DNA from: Camarhynchus parvulus
Lineage: Eukaryota; Chordata; Aves; Passeriformes; Thraupidae
DNA: 64,000 nt
Assembly (NCBI RefSeq): GCF_901933205.1
Contig: NC_044574.1
Coordinates: forward strand, 47,525,609-47,589,608
Direction: 5' to 3'
How positions within the stretch are numbered: the first letter of the stretch is position 1; the number at the start of each line of letters is the position of its first letter. A program made the translations under genes and the position numbers. Shown one piece after another: positions 40,545-51,723 of the stretch. The notes beneath the pieces are model-generated. The model made no database searches and was not told where the DNA came from. It saw only the letters and a list, made by a program, of their open reading frames with translations.

Positions 40545-43500
40545 GTAAGAACTGCCTTGGCAGGATATCAGGAAACAGCCTGAAGCTCAGGAGTCCTCCA
40601 CACTTGGGACAAAAGGCCTTGTGTGCACCCCACACGTGGGACAGGTAAGGTGTGTGTTCATCCAAGCACGCTGTATCTTAGAAAACCATTCCTGTGACTC
40701 GCATGGCATCAGTCAGGGAAAGGGCTCCCTGCAGGAGGGACAGCTGACGGAGAACTGCTTTGCTGACTTGTCCATTTTTGGGGAGGAGGTGGGATGATCA
40801 GCAGGTTCAGCGTTGCGTGGTTTCCATGTCGGGCTGGCCCAGCAGAGGGGGCTTTCGCACACAGCGGAGGCGGCCCGGCGCTGGGGCGAGCGCTCCTGCA
40901 GCAGGAAACAGCAGCCTGACCAGAATCCACTCACAGCACCTCCTGTGTGAACACAGCCCTGGGCTAGTTGCATTAGATTTGCCGTGCAGCAGACGTTTCC
41001 CATTTTTATTTGTGCCTGTACCACTCACCTGATGCAGTATTGTTATGTCTGTTACCAAAATATTCCCCTGTCATCACTCCACCTTCCCAGTCATAGGATG
41101 TTTCAAAAATTGCTATAAAATATGCTCACACTGATGAAAAGTAGGAGCAGTGATACGATCTTGGGAAAAGTAATTATATAAAACCTCAAAACATTTTAGA
41201 AATACATTCATGCAGCACCTAGAATTGACCCTTTCTGGCAAAGCAAAAGCTCTATTTGCGGCTCTGACATGTCTTGTTTGATAGTTAAGTGAGATTCCTA
41301 CACATGGAAAATTAAAACCCCATGAAATAATAATTGGTTATTTGTGCAAGCAGGGCCTCAGTGAATAAGTGAAGCTTATGGCCTCATTTTTGACCACTAA
41401 GCCCCAGTCTTTGCTATTGAGAATCCATGTAAATTCTGCCACCATCACTGGCCAAGGATGACCACTGGAAAAATACAAGTTGATTTTTAGAGAGTTACAG
41501 TTTTTCTATAATTTGCTGTATATGACAGAAAGATTGATTATGCTTTTAATACCATTTTGCCTAGTAGCTGCTTGAGGACTTCTTTTGGCCTTTTTCTGCA
41601 AGTTAAGTACACTTTCTTGGTCATACATAATCCTCTGGAATAAAACCCATCTGTTCCTGTTTAGAAAGTGAACTCTTACAGCTTTTCTACTGACCATACC
41701 ACTTGGTAATTGTGAGTTTTATGTTTCTTAGCAAATACTTTGCTTGGAAAAAATAATTGAGGAAAACCCATTGAGGGTTGCAATAAAAATCATAGCAGAA
41801 CAGGGCTGAAAAGAAATCCAGTAGCTTGCCTGATTCTTTCTGCTCCAGGATAAGAACAACTACCTTTATAAAAATATTTATTCTGTTATCATATTGTATC
41901 TTCCTAATATATTCTTCAATACTTCCAGTGGTGGAGGCACCACACTTTAGCCATGCCTGCAGTACACACTGCAGTACTCATCTCCTCTTCCCACTACTTT
42001 TTGTCTCACCTTGAGACAGTGTGAGCTGTAAATCCTTCACTCAGTCTGTGGATGCTTTGAAATATTATAGATGAGCCCCAAAAGTCAAGCCACACATCTG
42101 TTTTAGAACAAAACTTTCTGACTGACCTTCCCCAAAATGGTGGGTTTGCACATCAGCATCACTGTAACTGTGGGGCTTCCTGATTTATGAAGAATCAGGA
42201 GTGAATCAGGAATCAGGATCAAGAAACATGATTTCATTTTAGCTCATGAGTGTGAGTGGAGAAAAATATCCCCCACACAAAAGCCCTGGTACATGCTATG
42301 AAATGAATAGCCAAATGGCAACTTGCATATTTGTGCATGTTTGTGTCTGAAAACAGAATTAGTTTCATTCAGAGAAGGAGATGTTCTGTGGTTTGCATGC
42401 TTCAGAAAAAGCTCTGTGAGGGATATTTCACAAAGTTTTGAAATTATGTGTCAAAATGGAACAAGATGTTCTGCTGTGTCCAGTCATCTTGATTGAAAGA
42501 CACTGGAATATTACTGTTATTGCGGCCCCTGAAAATTTCTGCCTATCCCCAGAACAAGTTTGTAAAGAATTAAAGGAAGTGGATCACTATAAAAAAAAAT
42601 CAAATCTCAGCTGATACATAAGTAGTTAATAATTCAGAGTTAATCTGTTACCCAGGGAGAGCAGCAAACCACTGATCCTTGTTTGCTCTTTATCACATTG
42701 AGTAGTGACAGCCTTTGGACGAATGGGAATAACTTTGCCAAGATTTCCTATAAATTGTTTCTGTGGTTTGATACTCTAAGGGAAAAATTATACAGTGAAT
42801 TAAGAGAAGAGCTCAGCCTGTGTTATGTCTTGGTGTGCTGACAAGGGGTAAAAAAAAATGTGTTGAAAGGATGCAACTGTGAGAATGGCCTACCCTCAAA
42901 GTTTTACATAAAACCAGAGAGCCTAAATTTGGGCAACTAAAGACATGACCACCTTGTAGCAAACCCAACCAGCCCTACATCTTAGCTGAGGCTTGCAAAT
43001 GCTACTTCAGTGCAGGCACAAGGCATCTTCAGCGTCTCAAGTGTGCTTAGGGCCAGAAGGTCCCTTTTGACCAAAGCCCCCCAGCCTGGCACTGAGAGCA
43101 AAGACCCTGGCAGAGGAAGAGCTGAGGAATACATGCCCAGAGCCTGGCTGAGCTGGTGCAGCCCTGCAGGGTGGTGTTGCTGGGTGCTGCCTGGCTGGAT
43201 TAAAATTGAAGCCCCCCTTACCACTGCCCCAGATCACCCACCAAACTCCCCCAGCAATACCCACCTGCTAGGAGTAATGGCAGGGGTGTGGATAGGCCTA
43301 GGAGGCAGATCTCCTCCTCTTTCTCACTGTTTCTTTCTGGATTAAAAATAAAAGGATAACAAACCATCTAATTTGCTGTGTTTTACACCTAGATATCCCA
43401 GTTAATGCTGTGAATTTAATTCTACTAATGCTCTTTGATCTTTCTCCGTTGGCAAGATTCTTACAGTCTAAACTGCAATTGAGTGAATTGTCATAGAATA

Positions 43501-46160
43501 AGGATTCTTTTGACATTTTTTAGCATTGTCATTTAAAGCAAATTTTTTTGCATCAATAATATAGCATTTTGGGTTTTTTTTAATTGTAGCTGCTGAAAAT
43601 CCCTGTGGTAGTCAGGCTGTTAGGAAAGATATATTTGTTTCAATATACTTTATGTCAGATTCCTGTAAAATAAGTAACTGAGCCATAAGAAAGAAAAAGA
43701 GGGGCTTCTATTCCCAAACAAGAGTCTGTCTTGTTGAAAGCTCTGAACATCCACTTTGCTTTGATTGTGTATGTTCATTCTTTCTTTGATCATCTCATTA
43801 AAGATGAAGAAATAATTGATTTGCTCTACTTTGTTCTGGCCTTAACAACATTGCAAGATGTGTGAGACAAACAAAGACTCCTCAGAAAGGAGAAGAAGGA
43901 AAATGAGAAGGAAAGAAAATACTGAAAGGTCTCTTGCCTTTGTGAGTTGAAGCAAAAAAAATTGATACTGACAGTTCTTCTTGTGGCAAAGCATAGATCT
44001 GCAGAAATTAAGTGTTAAATTCTCACGAGGTTGGTCTCCTGGCTGATGTATTGGCTAATAGCAATGCAAGCCATTCATGGTAGTCCATGTGCTCACTGTG
44101 CTTGTACAGATCCTTTCTGCAGAGGGAAAGATCAAAGATCACTCTCTCAATTCAGAAAAAAATTACTTAGTCCTGATAAAATTCCTTACATCATTGCATA
44201 ACTGCTCACCTCTGCTATGGAAAGCAATGGAAACACAAGAGAGCAATTTGTGCTGGTTGGTTCCCTGCTCTGAGATGAACTCATGCTCACCTGGAGGCCA
44301 AGTCCTAGTCAGAACCTCTGTTTGCTCCTCTCTCTGCCCATCCCCACATTTGTTCCAGCCTCAGTGTATCCATCTCCCCACTGACTGTGCAGGATTACAG
44401 TCCAGAGGATTAGATCACTTCTGCCTTCTCCATTTCCTAAGGGCTGGTCTGTCCCTTTGGGCTGCTGACTTTCTGGGTGGCTCCTTCAGGGACAAACCTT
44501 CCCAAGGCCTTATTAACAGCTGTGTGTATCACTGATTGATGAAATATCAAGAGGTCTTTAAATTTTCTTAAGAAAGAAAGAGACACTGGAGTACTTAGTC
44601 CTGGTGAATGGAAACAAGATTAGCTTTTTGCCTCAATTTAATTTTCTGACTCTTCTCAAGGGGATGCTGCCATCTTTGCCAATTTGCATTGGGTAGGTAG
44701 CTCCCCACTGACTTTCTGGCTGGCCTGTATTATTTATGTGAACACCTCCTACTCTGTCAAACATTCCCCCAAATCACATAAGCACCACATTTAGTGTAGA
44801 GAAAACCCTGGGGCTAGTTCATAGTTTATAGGTTTGGAAGATTAACTCAAAAGCATGAGTGATGTCTGAAATGTTGTTTCATGCATCTGATGAAAGAAGA
44901 GAACTGCTGGGTTGACCCATCTACCATCCATGTGCAATCATCCCCTGCTCTGCTTGCCTGGGCCAAGGGGTAGGAGGAGTGAGAAGGGAGCAAGGAGGAA
45001 AGGGACAGCAGGTGGGAGTGAGAATGTGCATCTGAAATGCACAGATTTAGTAGGAGTCATGGAGGGACCTGACTGACACACCTGAGAACGTTTCACCATG
45101 CTGCCAGCTCTAAGCTGATACAGGTTACCTTGGCTTGCAGTCATCCCTCTGGTGCTCTGAATGCTGCCAAAGAAATCAGAGAACCATGTTTGTCTCTGGA
45201 CAATGGTTTTATCAGTCCCCCTATAGGCAAGCAGGCCACATTTTTCCATGTCCTACTGCCCTTCTCCTCAATGGGCCAAGGATGCTGGCTGGGGTGGCAC
45301 CAGCCATGGGTGCTGACCATGCCAGAGCTCTGCCAGTGATCCAGCTCCTCAGGGGCAGCAGCAGGGGGGAATTGCTGGTACTCCCACCTGTCTGAGCCAT
45401 CTGTCAAAGGAAGGCACCACAGGGCTGTTGCTGTGATTGAGCAGGCTGCTGGGTGGGGCTTTCCCAAAGGTGTGGGAAAGGCTGCTTCCCCACCCTGCTC
45501 TGCTTGATTTATATCAGGATTGATAAGGGAAGGCATCTCTTATCATCTGTTCATCAATCATAGAAGGTCTACTTATTGAAGAGAAAGTGAACAGAGCAGG
45601 TTTTCTTCACATCTTCTGCATTCCCTTTTATATACAAAATATTCTTATGGGAGCAGGAATGTGAACTATGGCTATTTACACAGGAAAACCAGATCCACCA
45701 CGCTACTGACTGAGCCTCTCCATTGCAAATTCTCTCTGGTTTTCCTAGAAGCAAATTAAACTATCCAGCAGGAAGCAGCTAGTTAATGTGTGTAAAAGAA
45801 TGGAAATCAAAAGTGTTTAGGGAAACTGGGGACAAGTGGCACTGAGCCACAGAACCTTACTGGTTCTGTTCTCTGAATTTGTCATGTTCAGCACTTGTCA
45901 CCTGGTACTGTTACATGAGGATTTAGAGAGGGAATCAGTTTAGTTGGCCATTTTCTTCCAGCAGAACATCTGAAAACTGTTAAGAGAAGTCTGCAGACAG
46001 GAGGAGTAAAATGCCTTTTTCTTTAATTTGAAGGTTGTAAATTTCTATTCAAGGGACTGATGTTTTACTAGGTAGTGAAGCAGCCTGATTAGCAAATTCA
46101 GGAGCCTTGCACTTGTGGAAAACAACAACAGAGCAGCTGTCACTTCTCAAGCCCACATTA

Positions 46161-46188
46161 CTTTTAGCAGGGTCCTTTTAGCAGGGTC
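46161..46188. repeat. 14-bp tandem duplicate
   Basis: Two exact adjacent copies of CTTTTAGCAGGGTC. A minor local duplication. Confidence 0.9.
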
Positions 46189-49100
46189 TCTACACTCAGG
46201 CTGATGTCCCACGGAGTATTCAAATTACTTTTGGGCTTTCTTTTGCATTTCAGACAGGTCAGACTGGCATGACTGACAGTGCTGCCATAACAGAGCAGGG
46301 CTGTGGCTGCACTGCAGCTCAGATGGGGGTTTCCCACCTTTCCTGGGGAGAGCCTTCAGGTGGCCACCAGGCTGTGCAAGGCAGGAGTCCAGAGCTGCAG
46401 CGTGCATCATCCACTGGTTTTCATTTCTAATTTCCATGGCAGAGTAAAATAAAGATTCTTTCTCTCTTGAAATGTCCCCTGAGTTCCTCTTGAGGGCTTC
46501 CTATGTGGACAATTAAAGAAAGCCCCAGAGACATTCACTTTCTTCCCATGATACATGTCTTGTCACAGATATTTGTTATTCACTCATTTGCAGTCAATTC
46601 CTAGTTCCTGCCTGATCTCAGCTCTCTTGTTTAGAAAGCAGGAGTTTTTGGGAATGGGAGGTTTTTCCCCTTGTTAGAGTGACTGAGAGGGTTGTCAAAC
46701 AGGTATTTTTCCCCTGGAAGCTATGCAGCATTAAGCTGTCAGGTACCCTGCCAGTCATTTTCTCTCCCAGTTTTTGCACATGCCTTTCAGTGAGCTTTGC
46801 TCATGGGTCGCAGAGAGCCATGGCTGCACAGTGGACACGTGCTTAGAGTTATGTCTCACTCACACCCTCTCAGGACAGCTTCATCAAAACCCAGTCCTGG
46901 TGGAAACTCGTTTCTTTTCCTTTCCTTCAGATTCTATCCAGAAAACTTCAGCTGGGCTTACATGTGAAGGAAGAAAAAGAGCATAAGAGAGAAAACACTC
47001 CTTCCCTGCTGTGCTCCCAGGGAGTATCCATATTTTCTTCCATCAGGGCTGACTTTTCACATGAAAATCCCTTTACCTACTTGAAAGTTTGTACAAATGC
47101 AAACACAGGACTATCCCTTTCCAGATCCTGAGGAAGTCTTCTTCCCTCCATCTGTGACTGAGTATGATGAGACAGAGTAAGAAATTACATCAGGGCAGGC
47201 TAACTAAAGCCCATTTGATGCCTACTCCAGAGGCTTCTGCAGGGGCTTGCTTGTCTCCCCTTGCATCTGGCCCGCCCAAGCTATTCCATTTCTCTCTGTC
47301 TGCACACCCTAGGCTCCTGATCCTCCACAGTAACTACCTCCAGGGCTCAGCTGCAGCACTCCCTCCCTCTCCTCCTGAGCTGCAACAGCAAAAGCCCAGG
47401 CACACTGTGATTTTAGGATTGGGACTCTCTGCTCTTAGCCTGGAGTTCAGTAGCAAAATGTATTTCTAGGAAGAAGTACTGGCTGATCAAAGCAAGGGCT
47501 GCTATTCCAGCCCACAGTGATCCTCACAGCTGTGAGGAGCCCAGATGCTGCTGCTGCTGCCCTCCCTGCCCAGGGACTGGGCGGCACAGGCTCTGCTTGC
47601 AGGCAGTGCACCAAGAGGCAAAGCTCTGCAAGCACCCAGGCACACACTCGTGTTGACCTGCTCATCCAGGTCAGCACAATCCATGTGCTGCCAGCAGGTG
47701 ATGGAAAGCTGGCACAGAGCTTTCACCTTCATGCTGTGTGCCAAAAAGAAACCTGAAGCTGGGAAGGGCATGGTATTTCTCAGTTGGAAAGCAACTTAGG
47801 GAAAAAAAAATTCTTGGAGGCCAACTTCTTCCACATACTTTGTGTTTGAAGTGAGTCCTTTGTCTACATCTGTCACCCCTCTGGTTAGCTGATCGCCCAG
47901 TCATGCTCTCTTTTGGCAAGGAAACCCCAGGAGCTACTTGATGGCTTCCTTCATGGGAATAAAGTTTCTTCCAAGCAGGAGTAGAGACAGTTTTTCCTTG
48001 AATTTTAAACAAAGATAACTTTTTCTAAGTTTCCTTTAAATCGTGGTGCCAGAGGAAGGGGAAGAAGAGTTACCACAAGAACAAAAGTAAGCTTCTCATA
48101 AAGTTCAAACTAAGAAAGAAAACCTACTAGCTTAGGCTCCAAGCTTGTGATGAAAGCTGGGAAGTATTTTTCCTCAAATGGCAGATTCCAGAAATTTTTA
48201 AGGTGAAAAAAATTCTTTTATTTTTTCCAGGTCCAGCTGGTAGAAGGAAGGTAAATAATCCCTCATCCCTTAGAATACCATCCCTGGAGAGAAGGAATTT
48301 GTGAAGAGCAGCAGTCACTGGCCAGCCAGGTGCAATGCAAATGTAGGATCTCAGCACCCAGTGCCCTCTTGGCTAAGCATGTGAACAGGCAGATTGCAAC
48401 AGACACAGTGCCTCTGACCCTCAAATCCCATCTTTGGGAGGACTGGAAGAAAGAGAGAAAGGCGGAGCAGCAGAGGGTCTGCAGATGGACGGTGCACCTG
48501 TGGTAATTCTGTGCTGCAGAGCAGAGAGTGGGAACACCAGCACGGCCTCTCATCAGTCAGGAGAGGTTCTTTGAGGCATTTTTTGTGCACATCTTCTAAC
48601 TCCTCTCCAAATGGAGAACTGTCAGGCTAAGTGAGGACATTTATACCCATGTGAAACATGAGTAAAGTAATGAGTGCTGAGAACTTTATTAAAAGATGGT
48701 TTGTGCCTAGAGAGTAGGTCACACAAATCCCCTGCCCTCTAATTATGACATCAAGATTTTAGTTTTGTGTCTTTGAAAATGTTTTCAAGGTTCAAGGGTC
48801 CTGCTGCAATAATTACCCAAAAGCATAGAATTCATGACAGTCCTGCTGGTGAAATATCTATTTTTAAGAAAAACACTGGCTCCCATTCTACCATTGACAT
48901 GACCAATGAGGAGATTCGCCTCAGCTAAAATACAAAAAAATGTTTGTCTGTATCTTTCTTTATGTTTGTTTTGGAAGCTTTCCCATTTAATTGTAGCAGT
49001 ATTCAGCTCAAGCTGTAAATGTGGACATAAAGAAAGAACTGATGAGTCATTCTTTACTGAATGCTACTTTCTAAAGTTACAGGTCTATAGTTTAACTTGA

Positions 49101-50123
49101 TTTTTTCATTCTCACTATTCCACCCTCTACAGAGCTGTAATCCCTGTAAGGTATCTATTGCTCAACAGCATAAATAGTCTTTGTGAATGCACGATGAACT
49201 ATTTGCATTCCTCTTGCACAATTTATGACTATTGCTATGGAACAGCTCAACCAAATAGCAAGCAAGTTTCTTTTCTGGAAGTTTCACGTTTGCTGCTCTT
49301 GTAAAGGATTTTGAAAGGTTGTGGATAATATTATCTTACTTTTTGGAACTAGAGAAAGGCATGTAATTGAAGCAAGCCGAAAAAAAGAGTAACAAATGAT
49401 GAAACAAAGAAGTATCTTGTAGACCTGACAAGAACTTTGAGAAAGTTAAATAAGTAGCTTAAATTCTGGAGACATGTAGAACGACTACTACTGCCTTACC
49501 CAGATAGTGTCTGTCTTATCTAGGCAATCTTAAAAAAAAATAAAAAATAGAAGTTTTACCTGTCTAAGTAACACAGATTGAGAGGGTAAAGATTGGGTTC
49601 AGTACAAAACAGGACCATCAATGTTGAGAGTTGCACTTAAGCCCAGTGTTATCTGGGGGAGAAATAGAAAGAAAAGAACTTACCAACAAACATATTGTGA
49701 ACAGCAGGTTCACAACTGACCAGCCACAAGCACTTATAGGCATCTCACCAAGCAGAAGTCCTTAAGCAATGGACAGAAATAATCCTAAATGGAGAGTTTG
49801 GTAAATGAACAGGTTCAGTACATCACAATACCACAGTCACATCTCTGTGGGCTGCTGCATGCAAAGCCTTTCCTTGTTGTCATTCTTAGTGCTTCCATTT
49901 CTGTCGTTTGTTTGGGGGCACACCTGAGACTCACATTTTCTCACTCTTGCAGCAGAGAGGACCCAAGGGCCCGGCCATCCTGACCTTATGGCAGTCCTGG
50001 CATTGGTATCAACAAAGTGGCTGTGAGTGTCTCCTCAGTCATGTGGTGACTTAAAGCGACTGTTTCACCAGGCGTCATTCTGGAAAAATAATTCATGTCC
50101 TTTCCCTCTTTTCTCTCTTTTAG

Positions 50124-50273
50124 GCTTGCCAGTGTATTAGAGAGGAGGTGCACAAGGAGAAGGATTTGCTCAGAGCAGGGGACACAAAACCAGAGGTGAC
50201 CTGTGTGCTTCACTCCGACTCAGAAGGGGATGACTCAGGAACAAGCAGCTGTGTGTACAATTACAGCAGGTAG
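50124..50273 (+). CDS. EGF: Candidate EGF terminal coding exon
   Basis: A 150-bp open segment preceded by an excellent polypyrimidine acceptor (CTTTTCTCTCTTTTAG). It continues in frame 0 from the 35,513 exon. It encodes 49 residues (ACQCIREEVHKEKDLLRAG, then HSDSEGDDSGTSSCVYNYSR) and ends at TAG. With the other proposed exons it gives a cytoplasmic tail of about 151 residues, against about 150 in human EGF. There is a loose match of CQCIREEVH to CPQVMERSFH near the human C-terminus. The stop overlaps a donor-like AG|GTAGGA, so the segment could also be an internal exon. If entered one base later it would instead stop after about 25 codons. Confidence 0.55.
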   Translation, partial: ACQCIREEVHKEKDLLRAGDTKPEVTCVLHSDSEGDDSGTSSCVYNYSR

Positions 50274-50992
50274 GAATTTACAAAAAAAAAGTTCCACAAA
50301 AATACATTACAGATCTTAAACCCAGAGTGTCTGCCATACTGAAGGATTAAGCTTATCAGTACAAGTAAAAACCAATCCGCTTTAAGCATTATTGCTTAAT
50401 TTCAAAATTAAAAAGTGTCAGCTGCAGAATTACCAACTTGCTGGTGCCTGATATACACATTTCACTCTGCAGGCAGTGGCCAGCACTGTGGGGTTTTGAC
50501 TGCTGAGAACTTTCCCACTGAAGAATGAATTCATGAAGGACTGGCAAGTGCATGCTGCACATGGAGTTATACAAGTCCTTTTTGAAGGCAGAATCAGGAA
50601 CAAAACTGTATTCTCTAAACTTGCTTTATAGTTGGTTGCCATTTCACAGCACTGCTTGTGACACTGCAAGTTCAAAGTTTGCATGGCATACTTTCAAGCA
50701 GTGAGCTGTTATTCATAATGAAAGTTTTATGTTCTTTTAAAAATCTCCATATTTTAAGAAAAAAATCAGTTGCTGCCTTTTAAGAAAATGACCCCAGGAA
50801 GTTCTATACATCAAATATTCACCTATGAGACTTTTGCAGTTAAAATATTGGTATTTTATATATATAAATGCACACATACTTTTGATGAGTTTTCTAGAGT
50901 TCTACAGAATTTGAGCAGCAAAGTTAGCTCCTGGTTCCTCTTACTGCCAATATTTTACACAAAGGAGTTTGAGAAAGAAAAATAAAAAAAAA

Positions 50993-51056
50993 GGAAGGAA
51001 GGAAGGAAGGAAGGAAGGAAGGAAGGAAGGAAGGAAGGAAGGAAGGAAGGAAGGAA

Positions 51057-51106
<50 letters not shown>

Positions 51107-51187
51107 AAAAAAAAGAAAAAGAAAAAGAAAAAGAAAAAGAAAAAGAAAAAGAAAAAGAAAAAAAGAAAGAAAGAAAGAAAGAAAGAA

Positions 51188-51279
<92 letters not shown>

Positions 51280-51280
51280 G
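50993..51280. repeat. Compound purine microsatellite (GGAA)n-(GAAA)n-(GAAAAA)n-(GAAA)n
   Basis: It starts with 17 perfect GGAA units (50,993-51,060), then 12 GAAA units, about eight GAAAAA units, and a long GAAA run to 51,280. All 288 bases are purine on the plus strand. The lack of decay in the blocks suggests active slippage. The exact length may be collapsed or mis-assembled. Confidence 0.97.
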
Positions 51281-51661
51281 AATATAAAAAAGACTCTACA
51301 CAGTTGAGAGCAATTGAATTTTCAAGAGACACTTGTACAGTTTGGAGTCACTGAAGCTGTACGTGGTTGAAGTTCACCTCTTTAAAAGAGTGGGAAGCTC
51401 TCCCTGCCCAGGAGCGATGCACATCCACCAGCCCTGGGCAGGCAGAGAGCCCAGCTCAGGGGCTGCTCAGCCTCTCTGGGGCTCAGGGGTCAGCAGGTGG
51501 CTCTGGCTGTGCTGATGGACCAGAGACATCTCAGCACGTCCTGGACTGCCAAGCTGTGGCAGAGGCTTTTGGTCAGGCGTGCAGTATCTGCAGTTATATA
51601 GAAGACAGGCTTGGGGAAGTCTGGCTGGGTAATGATGACAACCAGTTTGTCCTCTTTCAAA

Positions 51662-51723
51662 TACCAGCAAGTTTTTCTTTCTGTTTTACATCTACCAGCA
51701 AGTTTTTCTTTCTGTTTTACATC
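51662..51723. repeat. Exact 31-bp tandem duplication
   Basis: Two adjacent identical 31-base copies (TACCAGCAAGTTTTTCTTTC plus TGTTTTACATC) at 51,662 and 51,693. Perfect identity means a recent event or an assembly artefact. Confidence 0.95.

Larger units (their letters stand above)
35596..50123 (+). other. EGF: Large EGF intron, about 14.5 kb
   Basis: This is a single intron if the 35,513 and 50,124 exons are joined. It holds an 81-bp direct duplication around a poly-T run (39,444-39,888), a possible cassette exon at 40,453-40,544 and a 14-bp tandem duplicate at 46,161. A GC-richer stretch (about 47,200-47,700) has open frames on both strands but no recognisable domain. No transposon, RNA gene or additional gene was identified. 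Confidence 0.45.

Noticed and set aside
44077..44535. Plus-strand open frame of about 152 codons
   Set aside because: The composition is mixed, with no domain or conserved motif. The length is within chance expectation.
50955..51332. Minus-strand frame of Phe/Leu/Ser repeats and plus-strand Lys/Glu/Arg repeats
   Set aside because: Both are translations of the purine microsatellite. Any frame through such repeats stays open.
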